Source: Oscillospiraceae bacterium (GTDB lineage: Bacteria; Bacillota; Clostridia; Oscillospirales; UBA929). Taken from it: DNA of 25,220 nucleotides. The first letter of the stretch is position 1. Each line of letters opens with the position of its first letter. The position numbers and the translations under genes are program-made. This document shows positions 13,837-21,983 of this stretch, piece after piece. Where the stretch lies: NCBI GenBank assembly GCA_031271325.1, contig JAISVY010000102.1, forward strand, positions 1 through 25,220, in the 5' to 3' direction. A model generated the notes under the pieces. It did no database searches, was not told the DNA's origin, and worked only from the letters and a program-made list of their open reading frames with translations.

Positions 13837-14030
13837 GACACTCTAAAAACCCGTCTTTTCATTCGGCGAAGCCGAGCGAAAACGAGCGCGACGCTTGCGA
13901 ACAGCCGTCGCGGACGTGAGCGCCTATGGCGCGGCACCGCAAAAGCGCCTGCGGCGAAGAGCGAGCTTGCCCGCTTGACAGCCGCGAAGCGGAAAAGCCG
14001 GAGCGGGGTTTTTCGAGGAACTTTTAGAAG
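13837..14030. repeat. CTCTAAAAACC palindromic repeat, copy 2
   Basis: This spacer between ATPase subunits C and I begins with ACTCTAAAAACCCG 2 bp after the stop codon. It ends with GCGGGGTTTTTCGAGGAA and CTTTTAGAAG, which is an imperfect inverted match to its start. The interior is rich in GCGAAGC/GCTTCGC-type short palindromes. It directly precedes the GGGAGGAG ribosome binding site of subunit I. It belongs with 4732-4865 and 22165-22283, though its interior has diverged. Confidence 0.6.
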
Positions 14031-14042
14031 GGAGGAGCGCTC

Positions 14043-15959
14043 ATGTCTGTTTCACGGATGAAGCTGGCTACCGTCGTCGGTCCGTTGCGGGATTTCGACG
14101 CGGTTGTGCTGGACTGCGTTGTGGGGCATGAATTCCATCCCGAGTCCGCCGTTTCCGTCATGAGAAAGCTCAAGGGCCTGTCGCCCTTCGACACGTCTAA
14201 CCAATACCTCGACAATCTGCGCCGCGTGGAGCGCCTGATGTCGCTGCTCGGCATAAAGCCTTCCCGCAAAACCGCGCCGGATGAACCGTTCGACGCGGAG
14301 CGGGCGGGAGAAGCGCTCGCGGGACTGGAAGCCCGGATTGAAGCGCTGATGAAGGAGCGCGAAGAGGCAGCCGCCCGCTCGGACGAGGACGCGCAGCTGT
14401 TCAACCAGCTCAAGGTGCTCCGCGACGTCAACATGCCGATTGAGGAGCTGTACAACGTAACATACATGAAGTTCCGTTTCGGGCGGCTTCCCCGCGACAT
14501 CTTCAACCATTTCTACCCGGTCATCAAAGACCGGCACGATGTGTTTTTCTTCACCACCGACACCCAGCGGGATTACGTATACGGCATGTACATGGTGCCG
14601 CGCGAGGGCGCGGATAAGGTAGACGCGCTGTTCACGTCCCTGCAGTTTGACCGCATCCGCCTCTCCGAGCGCCTGACCGGTTCCAGCGAGGAAGCGGAGC
14701 ATACCGTCCGTTCCGATTTAGAGCAGTGTAAGCGGCGGATTGAGGAAATCGGCAAAGAACTGACCGCGATCGCCGACACCGAGCGCGGGGCGCTGGAAGC
14801 CGCCTACCGGTTCTACCGGCGGGTCTCCGGGGCGTTTGAGATCCGGCGGTTCGCGGCGCACACCGAAGAGAGCTTTTACCTGATCGGCTGGATCCCGGAA
14901 AAAGAGTTCTCTACCTTTGAGAAGGTATTCAGCCGCTGGGAAGAGGTCAACTTCATCCTGGTGGAGGAAGAAGAGCAGGCGGCGATGCCGGAGTTCACCC
15001 CGCCGACAAAGCTGAAAAACAGCCCGCTTTTCCGCCCGTTCGAGCCGTTCGTCGAGATGTACGGGCTGCCCTCCTACAACGAAATCGACCCCACGCCGCT
15101 GGTGGCGCTGACCTATCCGCTGATCTTCGGCGTGATGTTCGGCGACATCGGGCACGCCGTCCTGCTGCTGCTGGCCGGGCTGCTGCTCTGGCAGCTCAAA
15201 GGGATGTGGCTGGGCAAGGTCTTGTGCTACTGCGCCGCCGGAAGCGCGGTCTTCGGTTTCGTATACGGCAGCGTCTTCGGCGACGAACACCTTTTGCCGG
15301 GGTTTAAGGTGCTGGAATCGAGCGAGGCGATCTTTTCAATCCTGAGCGTCACGATATACGCCGGTTCGGTCTTGGTGGCTTTGTCGGTGATCCTGAACAT
15401 CCTGAACGGTGTCAGGCAGCGCGACTGGGAAAAGGTGTTTTTCGGCCCGGCGTCGGTCACCGGCATCGTGATGTACACGGGCGTGGTCTTCGCCGTTTTG
15501 CCCTTCCTCGGGTTCGGCACGTCGCCGTTCCCCGCCCCGGTTCTCGCCGGGATGATACTCGTTCCCGCGCTGATTGTCTTTTTTAAGGAGCCGATCACCC
15601 ATCTGTTCGAGAGAAAGCCCTTTCGCTTTGAGGAAGGATTCGGCGGCTTCTTCATCTCCAGTTTCTTTGAGCTGTTCGACGTCTTTCTGAGCTTCATCAC
15701 CAATTCCATCTCCTTCCTGCGCGTCGGGGCATACGCCATCGCCCACGCCTCGCTGATGGAAGTGGTATTCAATATGGCGGCCGCCCCGGACGGTTCACGC
15801 AGTATCGTCGTGCTGATCGCCGGAAACCTGATTGTCGCGGGGTTGGAAGCGGTGCTGGTGGCGATTCAGGTTCTGCGTCTGGAATACTACGAAATCTTCG
15901 GGCGCTTCTTCTCCGGCGCCGGAAAATCCTACAGACCGCTGGGGTCCGAAGACCCATAA
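14043..15959 (+). CDS. ntpI: V/A-type ATPase subunit I (a-like membrane stator)
   Basis: The 638-residue protein has a cytoplasmic N-terminal half with coiled-coil segments (roughly residues 1-330). The membrane half has about seven to eight transmembrane helices, as expected for the stator subunit that provides the ion half-channels. The near-C-terminal motif SFLRVGAYAIAHASL includes Arg560, the conserved arginine facing the ring carboxylate. The GDIGHA segment at the start of the membrane domain is also typical. The start at 14043 follows GGGAGGAG by about 5 nt. The intergenic gaps before and after it both carry palindromic repeats. Confidence 0.95.
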   Translation: MSVSRMKLATVVGPLRDFDAVVLDCVVGHEFHPESAVSVMRKLKGLSPFDTSNQYLDNLRRVERLMSLLGIKPSRKTAPDEPFDAERAGEALAGLEARIEALMKEREEAAARSDEDAQLFNQLKVLRDVNMPIEELYNVTYMKFRFGRLPRDIFNHFYPVIKDRHDVFFFTTDTQRDYVYGMYMVPREGADKVDALFTSLQFDRIRLSERLTGSSEEAEHTVRSDLEQCKRRIEEIGKELTAIADTERGALEAAYRFYRRVSGAFEIRRFAAHTEESFYLIGWIPEKEFSTFEKVFSRWEEVNFILVEEEEQAAMPEFTPPTKLKNSPLFRPFEPFVEMYGLPSYNEIDPTPLVALTYPLIFGVMFGDIGHAVLLLLAGLLLWQLKGMWLGKVLCYCAAGSAVFGFVYGSVFGDEHLLPGFKVLESSEAIFSILSVTIYAGSVLVALSVILNILNGVRQRDWEKVFFGPASVTGIVMYTGVVFAVLPFLGFGTSPFPAPVLAGMILVPALIVFFKEPITHLFERKPFRFEEGFGGFFISSFFELFDVFLSFITNSISFLRVGAYAIAHASLMEVVFNMAAAPDGSRSIVVLIAGNLIVAGLEAVLVAIQVLRLEYYEIFGRFFSGAGKSYRPLGSEDP

Positions 15960-15993
15960 CCCCCTATCCGCGCGCTGTCCCTCTGTGACCCCT

Positions 15994-16058
15994 TGCAGGG
16001 GCGGGGTCATCCCGCCCGCCGCAGCGTCTCCCCGGGCGTGCGCGGTACGCCCCCTGTA
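15994..16058. repeat. GC-rich palindromic element, degenerate copy 2
   Basis: TGCAGGGGCGGGGTCATCCC followed by GCCCGCCG mirrors the left half of the element at 733-815. The right end, CGCCCCCTGTA, is an imperfect inverted match to the left end. It fills the spacer between ATPase subunits I and K. Confidence 0.55.
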
Positions 16059-16091
16059 CGAATGAATCCAAAACGTAAAGGAGCGTTTTTC

Positions 16092-16511
16092 ATGGAATAC
16101 CTGCTTGTTCTCATCCCCGTCGCGATGCTCATCTCCCCGCTCTACGCCATCTATCGGCGCAGGGTCAAGGGAAAATCCCCCAAACTCGCGCTGATCTGCC
16201 AGATTTGCGCCTTTTTCGGCGCGGTGATGCTGACCGGGCTTGTCGGCGTCGGCAACGCGCTGGGCGCGGATACGGCGGAAGCGGCGGGCGGCATCACCGA
16301 TATGTCGTGGGGCTTGATCGCGGCGGCGCTGTCCACCGGGCTTTCGGGTATCGGCGGCGGCTTGGCCACGGCGGCGGCGGCATCGGCGGCGCTTGGCGCG
16401 ATCTCGGAAAACGAGAAGCTGTTCGGCAAGGCTATGCTGTTTGTCGGTCTCGCCGAAGGCATCGCGCTGTACGGGCTGATCGTGTCGCTGATGATCCTCG
16501 GGCGCTTCTGA
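16092..16511 (+). CDS. ntpK: V/A-type ATPase proteolipid subunit K (ATP synthase subunit c family)
   Basis: The 139-residue protein has four hydrophobic segments (about 3-21, 34-58, 72-104 and 112-137), so it is a double-hairpin proteolipid in which only the second hairpin keeps the ion-binding carboxylate. That residue is Glu122 in GLAEGIALYG. The glycine-rich helix GLSGIGGGLATAAAA packs the ring. The residue after Glu122 is Gly, and no Gln sits in the Gly-rich helix, so the usual sodium ligands (Gln plus Ser or Thr next to the Glu) are not obvious. Proton coupling is therefore the better guess. ATG 16092 is preceded by AAAGGAG at 8-nt spacing. The stop overlaps the next start (TGATG). Confidence 0.93.
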   Translation: MEYLLVLIPVAMLISPLYAIYRRRVKGKSPKLALICQICAFFGAVMLTGLVGVGNALGADTAEAAGGITDMSWGLIAAALSTGLSGIGGGLATAAAASAALGAISENEKLFGKAMLFVGLAEGIALYGLIVSLMILGRF

Positions 16512-16819
16512 TGCGCTACTTTGCCGTGTCCGACAACGTGGATACCCTCACCGGCCTGCGAATGGCGGGTATAGAGGGCGTGGTCGCGCATGAGCGCAAA
16601 GAAGCGCAGGCCGCCGTTTCGGAGGCAATCGCGAACCCGGAGATCGGCATCCTGCTGGTGACCGAGCGTCTGGCGGCGCTTTGCTCCGAGCAGCTCGGCG
16701 GGCTGAAACAGCGCGGCACGCGCACCATTGTGGTGGAGATCCCCGACCGGCACGGTACCGGGCGTTCCGCCGACTCGATCACGCGGTATATCCGCGAGTC
16801 AATCGGCATCAAGGTCTAA
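16511..16819 (+). CDS. ntpG: V/A-type ATPase subunit F
   Basis: This 102-residue protein has the compact alpha/beta pattern of the central-stalk F subunit: MRYFAVSDNVDTLTGLRMAG at the N-terminus, a middle IGILLVTERLAAL strand-helix and a C-terminal SITRYIRESIGIKV. Subunit F binds subunit D in the rotating shaft. It overlaps the stop codon of subunit K by one base, so translation is probably coupled. Its size matches relatives (about 100 residues). Confidence 0.92.
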   Translation: MRYFAVSDNVDTLTGLRMAGIEGVVAHERKEAQAAVSEAIANPEIGILLVTERLAALCSEQLGGLKQRGTRTIVVEIPDRHGTGRSADSITRYIRESIGIKV

Positions 16820-16946
16820 GCCTCTTCCGACTGACTTTTTCTGTTTCAAAAAGAAAAAGGCCCGGAAAGAAAAGCCCTAAATGCAGTGCTTTCATGAATC
16901 TGTTCGGAACGCGTTGAAGTGGAAGCAGTATAAGAAGGTTCTTTTG
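16820..16946. other. Spacer between ATPase subunits F and E
   Basis: The 127-bp gap contains an A/T-rich inverted pair (CTTTTTCT near 16835 with AGAAAAAG near 16851) that could form a weak hairpin. I see no promoter or further gene. An in-frame upstream ATG (16881) for subunit E exists but has no ribosome binding site. Confidence 0.45.
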
Positions 16947-17543
16947 ATGGACAATGTAGAGATTAAGCTGGAACACTTTATTTCCGCGATCATGAGCGAC
17001 GCGCAGCGGGAAGCCGACGCGTTGTATCAGGAGATCAAAGGCGAGAGCGACGCCGTGATGACGACCGCCGAGGACGAGGCGCTGGCGGCCGCGTACCGGC
17101 ATATCAAAACGGAGCTGTCCCGCATCGAAACCGACTGCGGGCGGCGGCTGTCGCACAGCGTCATGGAGAACAAGCGGGAACTGTTCCGGCGGCGCGAGGC
17201 GATGGCCGACGAAGTCACCGCGTCGGTGCGGGAAAAGCTCGCCGCGTATGTCAAAACGGACGCCTATACCGAACAGCTGAAAAATATACTCCAAAGCGTC
17301 CTCGCGGTCTTCGAGTCGGACGCGACCGTGTACCTCCGCCCGGAGGATATGGCGCTGGCTCCGGCGCTGGCTCCGGCGGCGGGAGGGTATCATGTCTCCT
17401 TTACCGAAGGGGACTTTGAACTCGGCGGGCTGGAAGCCGTCTGCGCCTCCAAGAAGATCCATGTGGACGAGACATTTGACACCAGTATGTATGAGCTGCG
17501 CAAACGGTTCTCGGAACTGTTCGGCTTGAAATTGGGTGAGTAA
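16947..17543 (+). CDS. ntpE: V/A-type ATPase peripheral-stalk subunit E
   Basis: The 198-residue protein has a long helical N-terminal half (coiled-coil partner for the G/H subunit) and a C-terminal mixed domain ending in MYELRKRFSELFGL. This is the usual layout of the E subunit, which links the stator to the A3B3 head. I chose ATG 16947 (peptide beginning MDNVEIKLEHF) because AGAAGG lies 8 nt upstream and homologues begin at about this point. Only one base separates its stop codon from the start of subunit A. Confidence 0.88.
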   Translation: MDNVEIKLEHFISAIMSDAQREADALYQEIKGESDAVMTTAEDEALAAAYRHIKTELSRIETDCGRRLSHSVMENKRELFRRREAMADEVTASVREKLAAYVKTDAYTEQLKNILQSVLAVFESDATVYLRPEDMALAPALAPAAGGYHVSFTEGDFELGGLEAVCASKKIHVDETFDTSMYELRKRFSELFGLKLGE

Positions 17544-17544
17544 T

Positions 17545-19299
17545 ATGCCGTATGAAATCTACTCCGTCAACGGTCCGGTGGTCACCGCGCGGGGCGCGTC
17601 TTCCCTCGCTATGATGGAGTCCGTCCGCGTGGGCGGGGACTCCCTGATGGGCGAGGTCGTCAGCGTACGCGGCGAGGATACCGTCATTCAGGTGTATGAG
17701 GATACCGCCGGTCTGCGTCCGGGCGACCCGGTTCTCGGAACGGGGGGCGCTCTCTCGGTGGAGCTGGGCCCCGGTCTGCTGCACAACATCTTCGACGGCG
17801 TACTGCGCCCGCTCCGGGCGCTGGAGGGCGCGTCGGGGGCGTTTATGGCGCGCGGCGTCAACATCGGCGCGCTGGACACCGAAAAGCTCTGGGACGTGAA
17901 AGTCTTGCTCAAAGAGGGCGACGTCGTCGCCCCCGGAACGGTTTACGCCGAATGCAAAGAAACCGAACTGATCACCCACCGCTGCGTCTCCCAAACCGCC
18001 GGAACGGTCACAAGCGTGAAACCGGGCGGCGCGTTTACCATCACCGAACCCCTGGCCGAAATCAAAGACGCGCGGGGCAAAACGCACACGCTGACGCTGC
18101 GCCAGACATGGCCGATCCGCACGCCCCGCCCGGTCAAAAACCGCCTGCCGATCAACCGCCCGCTGATTACCGGGCAGCGTGTAATCGACACGCTCTTTCC
18201 GGTGGCGAAGGGCGGATGCGCCGCGATCCCCGGTCCGTTCGGCGCGGGCAAGACGATCACGCAGCACCAGCTGGCCAAGTGGAGCGACGCCGACATCATC
18301 GTCTATCTGGGCTGCGGGGAGCGCGGCAACGAGATGACGCAGGTGCTCGAGGAGTTTTCCGGGCTGCTCGACCCGCGTTCCGGGAAGCCGCTGCTCGACC
18401 GTACCGTCCTGCTGGCCAACACCTCCAACATGCCGGTGGCGGCGCGTGAGGCGTCGGTCTATACCGGGATGACGGTTGCCGAGTATTACCGCGATATGGG
18501 TTACCATGTCGCGATCATGGCCGATTCCACCAGCCGCTGGGCGGAGGCTCTGCGCGAGATCGCCGGGCGGCTTGAGGAGATGCCCGCCGAGGAAGGGTTC
18601 CCGGCGTATCTGCCGTCCCGGCTCGCCGAATTTTACGAGCGGGCGGGGTATATGGTCACCCTGTCCGGCGCGGAGGGCAGCGTCACCGTCATCGGGGCCG
18701 TTTCGCCGCAGGGCGGCGACTTCTCCGAGCCGGTCACGCAGAATACCAAGCGCTTCGTTCGCACCTTCTGGGCGCTCGACCGCCAGCTCGCCTACGCGCG
18801 GCATTTCCCGGCGATCAACTGGATCACGTCCTACTCCGAATATATCGACGATTTGGAGCCGTGGTACCGGGAAACATTTGGCGACCAGTTCTCTGCGCTG
18901 CGCACCCGCGTCTCGCGTCTGCTGCTGGAGGAGAGCAAGCTGATGGAGATCGTCAAGCTGATCGGGGCAGACATCCTGCCCGACGATCAGAAACTGGTGA
19001 TCGAGGCGGCGCGCATCATCCGGCTGGGCTTTTTGCAGCAGAACGCCTACCACGACACCGACACCTACGTGCCGATCGAGAAGCAAAAGGGCATGATGGA
19101 GATATACCTCTATTTCTACGACGCGGCGAAACCGATTGTCGACCGCAACATCCCCATCGCGCAGCTGCGGGACACCGGGATAACCGACGCGCTGATCCGC
19201 ATCAAGTACGACGTGCCCAACGATAACATCGCCCTGCTCGATGATTACCGCGGAAAAATCGACGGCGCGGTGCGGTCGGTGCTGGAGGCGAATTTATGA
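17545..19299 (+). CDS. ntpA: V/A-type ATPase catalytic subunit A
   Basis: The 584-residue protein is the nucleotide-hydrolysing or nucleotide-synthesising subunit. It has an N-terminal beta-barrel and the long bulge domain specific to V/A-type A subunits (about 90-190, including TAGTVTSVKPGG). The P-loop is GPFGAGKT at residues 230-237, and it also has YLGCGERGNEM and the segment VAIMADSTSRWAEALREI. Length matches the family (580-600). I start it at ATG 17545, which follows GGGTGAG. An in-frame GTG at 17536 lies inside the end of subunit E and is the alternative. The stop overlaps the start of subunit B (ATGA). Confidence 0.98.
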   Translation: MPYEIYSVNGPVVTARGASSLAMMESVRVGGDSLMGEVVSVRGEDTVIQVYEDTAGLRPGDPVLGTGGALSVELGPGLLHNIFDGVLRPLRALEGASGAFMARGVNIGALDTEKLWDVKVLLKEGDVVAPGTVYAECKETELITHRCVSQTAGTVTSVKPGGAFTITEPLAEIKDARGKTHTLTLRQTWPIRTPRPVKNRLPINRPLITGQRVIDTLFPVAKGGCAAIPGPFGAGKTITQHQLAKWSDADIIVYLGCGERGNEMTQVLEEFSGLLDPRSGKPLLDRTVLLANTSNMPVAAREASVYTGMTVAEYYRDMGYHVAIMADSTSRWAEALREIAGRLEEMPAEEGFPAYLPSRLAEFYERAGYMVTLSGAEGSVTVIGAVSPQGGDFSEPVTQNTKRFVRTFWALDRQLAYARHFPAINWITSYSEYIDDLEPWYRETFGDQFSALRTRVSRLLLEESKLMEIVKLIGADILPDDQKLVIEAARIIRLGFLQQNAYHDTDTYVPIEKQKGMMEIYLYFYDAAKPIVDRNIPIAQLRDTGITDALIRIKYDVPNDNIALLDDYRGKIDGAVRSVLEANL

Positions 19300-20696
19300 G
19301 AATCAACTATATCGGCATATCGGAGATCAACGGGCCGCTGATCGTGCTGGACGGCGTTTCGGGCGTCGGCTACGACGAGATGTGCGAAATCACGATGGGC
19401 GCGGGGCAGCGCCGCACGGGGCGCGTGATCGAGCTGGACGGCGAACGCGCCGTCATCCAGGTGTTTGAGGGGACGCACGGTCTCAGCCTCGAAAACGTCT
19501 CGACCCGGTTTACCGGGCGGCCGATGGAACTGCCGCTCTCCAAAGAGATGCTGGGGCGCGTCTTCGACGGCGCGGGCAACCCAATCGACGGGCTGGGCGC
19601 CGTTTTCCCGCAGGAGGCGCGGAATATCAACGGCAGCGCGATCAACCCGGTGTCCCGCAAATACCCGCGTTCCTGCATCTACACCGGCATCTCGGCGATT
19701 GACGGCATGTCCACCCTGATCCGGGGGCAGAAACTGCCCATCTTCTCCGGCGCGGGCATGCGGCACAACGAGGTCGCCGCGCAGATCGTCAAACAGGCGC
19801 GTGTGAGCGGCGACGACGGCGAGTTCGCCATCGTCTTTGCCGCGATGGGCGTAAAGAACGATACGGCGGATTTTTTCCGGCGCGATTTTGAGGAGGCGGG
19901 CGCGCTGCAGCGGGTCGTGATGTTCCTCAACATGGCGAGCGACCCGATCCTCGAGCGTATCCTCACCCCCCGATGCGCGCTGACGGCGGCGGAATATCTG
20001 GCGTTCACCCTCGGATACCACGTGCTGGTGATCATGACCGACATGACCTCCTACTGCGAGGCGCTGCGGGAGTTCTCCTCCTCCAAGGGCGAGATCCCCT
20101 CGCGCAAGGGCTATCCCAGCTACCTGTATTCCGACCTCGCCTCTTTGTATGAGCGGGCGGGGATGATCGAGGGAGCGCCCGGCTCGGTGACGCAGGTGCC
20201 GGTTCTGACCATGCCGAACGACGACATCACCCACCCGATCCCCGACCTGACCGGCTATATCACCGAGGGGCAGATCGTGCTCGACCGTGAGATGGACCAA
20301 TCGAAGCTCTATCCGCCGATTACCGTACTGCCGTCCCTCTCCCGCCTGATGAAAGACGGCATCGGCAAAGGCTTTACCCGCGAGGATCACCCGGCGCTGT
20401 CCAACCAGCTGTTCTCTTCCTACGCGAAGGTGCAGGAGGCGCGGGCGCTGGCCGGGGTCATCGGTGAGGACGAACTGAGCGAGACGGATAAGAAATATCT
20501 GCGGTTCGGCAAGCTGTTTGAGGAAAACTTTGTGCGCCAGGAGCCGGATGAGAACCGCTCGATCGACCAGACGCTGGAAACCGGCTGGCAAACCCTGTCG
20601 GTGCTGCCGCCTGACGAGCTTGACCGCGTTGACGCCGTGCTGCTGCGGAAGTATTATAAAGAAGACGGCATAAACGCGCTGAGGGGAAGTATCTGA
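19296..20696 (+). CDS. ntpB: V/A-type ATPase regulatory subunit B
   Basis: The 466-residue protein alternates with subunit A in the head and carries the non-catalytic nucleotide-site residues. Visible segments are YIGISEINGPLIVLDGV at the N-terminus, GRVFDGAGNPIDGLG, SAIDGMSTLIRGQKLPIFSG (in place of a P-loop), and VLVIMTDMTSYCEALREFSS. The last corresponds to the region bearing the arginine-finger side of the interface. Length is normal. It overlaps subunit A by 4 bp and subunit D by 1 bp. Confidence 0.98.
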   Translation: MRINYIGISEINGPLIVLDGVSGVGYDEMCEITMGAGQRRTGRVIELDGERAVIQVFEGTHGLSLENVSTRFTGRPMELPLSKEMLGRVFDGAGNPIDGLGAVFPQEARNINGSAINPVSRKYPRSCIYTGISAIDGMSTLIRGQKLPIFSGAGMRHNEVAAQIVKQARVSGDDGEFAIVFAAMGVKNDTADFFRRDFEEAGALQRVVMFLNMASDPILERILTPRCALTAAEYLAFTLGYHVLVIMTDMTSYCEALREFSSSKGEIPSRKGYPSYLYSDLASLYERAGMIEGAPGSVTQVPVLTMPNDDITHPIPDLTGYITEGQIVLDREMDQSKLYPPITVLPSLSRLMKDGIGKGFTREDHPALSNQLFSSYAKVQEARALAGVIGEDELSETDKKYLRFGKLFEENFVRQEPDENRSIDQTLETGWQTLSVLPPDELDRVDAVLLRKYYKEDGINALRGSI

Positions 20697-21298
20697 TGGC
20701 GAACGTCGTCCCGACCAAGGGCAGCCTGATCGCGATTACCCGTACGCTGACGCTTGCGCGGATGGGGTACGACCTGATGGACCGCAAGCGCAACATCCTG
20801 ATCCGTGAGATGATGCGCCTGATCGACGCGGCGGCGGCGCTGCAAGGGCGGATCGACGCCACCTTCTCCGAGGCGTACCAAGCCTTGCAGATGGCCAATA
20901 TCGTACACGGCACCTGCCGTGAGATGGCGGAAAACATCCCGCTGGACGAATCGGTGCAGATCCGCTTCCGCGGTGTGATGGGTGTCGAGCTGCTGCACGT
21001 CACGGTTGACCAAAGCCCGGCCAAGGCGATCGCGTTCGCCTCGACCAGCCGGGATTTCGACGAAGCGGTATCGCGCTTCCACGCGGTCAAACTGCTGACG
21101 GCGGAGCTGGCCGAGGTGGAAACCTCGATCTACCGGCTCGCGACGGCGGTCAAGAAGACGCAAAAACGCGCGAACGCCCTGCAAAACGTCATCATCCCCG
21201 ACCTGACCGCCAAGGTGAAGCTGATCACCGCCGCGCTGGAAGAAAAAGAGCGCGAAGAGTTCGTGCGGATGAAGGTCATCAAAGCGCGGCGGCGGTGA
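20696..21298 (+). CDS. ntpD: V/A-type ATPase central-stalk subunit D
   Basis: The 200-residue protein matches subunit D, the rotor shaft running through the A3B3 head: VVPTKGSLIAITRTLTLARMGYDLMDRKRNIL at the N-terminus, split here as PTKGSL and LMDRKRNIL, and a C-terminal RANALQNVIIP segment. The two ends form the coiled-coil shaft. It starts in the stop codon of subunit B (TGATGG) and is the last ATPase gene. All nine subunits expected of a bacterial V/A-type ATPase are present in the operon. Confidence 0.96.
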   Translation: MANVVPTKGSLIAITRTLTLARMGYDLMDRKRNILIREMMRLIDAAAALQGRIDATFSEAYQALQMANIVHGTCREMAENIPLDESVQIRFRGVMGVELLHVTVDQSPAKAIAFASTSRDFDEAVSRFHAVKLLTAELAEVETSIYRLATAVKKTQKRANALQNVIIPDLTAKVKLITAALEEKEREEFVRMKVIKARRR

Positions 21299-21385
21299 CG
21301 CATATGCGGCCGTTGCATAATCCGGCGAAATTTGCGAAACCTATCCGTACCCACGCAGGATACCAAATGGAAAGGATTCGTCATC

Positions 21386-21592
21386 ATGATTGACAAAATT
21401 GCTTTAGTTCTCACCGTTCTCGGCGCTCTCAACTGGGGCAGCGTCGGCATCTTCCGTTTTGATGTCATTTCTTGGGCTTTCGGCGGCAGCGCCTCGACCG
21501 GCAGCCGGATCATCTATACGCTGATTGCGCTCGCGGGGCTTTGGTGCGTATCGCTGCTCTTCCGTGAGCGCAAACGCGTTGAAGACATGTAA
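21386..21592 (+). CDS. DUF378 (YuzA-like) small membrane protein
   Basis: The 68-residue protein has two membrane segments (about residues 4-20 and 40-57) separated by a short loop. The first contains the DUF378 hallmark VLGALNWGSVGIF. DUF378 proteins are widespread in Firmicutes and have no established function. I start it at ATG 21386, since AAAGGA lies 9 nt upstream and homology begins with MIDKIALVLT. The longer in-frame ATG at 21332 lacks a ribosome binding site. It stands alone, 87 bp after the ATPase operon. A possible terminator follows at 21601-21622. Confidence 0.88.
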   Translation: MIDKIALVLTVLGALNWGSVGIFRFDVISWAFGGSASTGSRIIYTLIALAGLWCVSLLFRERKRVEDM

Positions 21593-21600
21593 CATCGCTG

Positions 21601-21622
21601 CGGACGGCATTTTTGCCGTCCG
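21601..21622. terminator. Hairpin after the DUF378 gene
   Basis: CGGACGGCA (21601-21609) pairs exactly with TGCCGTCCG (21614-21622) around the loop TTTT. No T-tract follows, so termination would be weak or factor-assisted. Confidence 0.45.
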
Positions 21623-21629
21623 TACATAG

Positions 21630-21658
21630 TTGACGGGGATAATGATTCGTGGTATGCT
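21630..21658 (+). promoter_or_regulatory. Promoter upstream of the PIN-domain gene pair
   Basis: TTGACG (21630-21635), a 17-nt spacer and TATGCT (21653-21658) match the sigma-A consensus at 9 of 12 positions. It lies just past the DUF378 hairpin and about 145 bp before the truncated PIN gene. Confidence 0.65.
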
Positions 21659-21697
21659 GTTTGCATAGGGGGATTATTCGTATAGAAGGGGTTCCCC

Positions 21698-21829
21698 ATG
21701 CAGACATATTGGTTTTCCGAAATCCAAGAATGGCGTAATGTCGATTCGGGAAAAGACAAGAATAAACAACCTGAAGGAAGCGAAGGGACAGGGTGCTTAA
21801 AATATGCGCAAGTTAAAAATATACATTGA
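21698..21829 (+). CDS. Possible 43-codon leader ORF, doubtful
   Basis: An ATG at 21698, 6 nt after AAGGGG, opens a 43-codon frame that overlaps the start of the PIN fragment by 26 bp. The product is hydrophilic, begins MQTYWFSEIQEW and has no recognisable domain. It may be a remnant of a gene lost when the region rearranged, or chance. I list it only because the promoter and ribosome binding site precede it directly. Confidence 0.25.
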   Translation: MQTYWFSEIQEWRNVDSGKDKNKQPEGSEGTGCLKYAQVKNIH

Positions 21830-21977
21830 AACGACGTTGTTTAATTTTTATTTTGATGAAACCCGAGAAGCCCACGCTGATACACTGCGCCTGTTTGAAG
21901 ATATTTCTGCCGGGAAATATGAAGCATATACATCCGATTACACGGTTGCCGAATTAGAGGCGCTCCGCTTGAGGTGA
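21804..21977 (+). pseudogene. Truncated PIN-domain protein (toxin-type), N-terminal fragment
   Basis: The 57-residue frame begins MRKLKIYIETTLFNFYFDE, continues with ADTLRLFEDISAGKYEAYTS and then YTVAELE, and stops after five unrelated residues. I recognise the start of a PIN-domain ribonuclease subfamily with the first acidic residues of the active site, whose full members are about 150 residues long. The downstream two-thirds, including the remaining catalytic acids, is missing, and no continuation is apparent in other frames before the next gene at 21984. The break looks like an internal deletion. The partner gene follows after 6 bp. The locus is AT-richer than its neighbours, suggesting acquisition. 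The fragment is unlikely to be an active nuclease. Confidence 0.7.
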
Positions 21978-21983
21978 ACGATT

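Noticed and set aside
17401..19086. 561-codon minus-strand frame opposite ATPase subunit A
   Set aside because: Shadow of a strongly conserved gene; the product is Arg/His/Asp-rich low-complexity sequence with no family resemblance.
19245..20591. 448-codon minus-strand frame opposite ATPase subunit B
   Set aside because: Shadow frame for the same reasons; the plus strand encodes a clear V/A-type B subunit.
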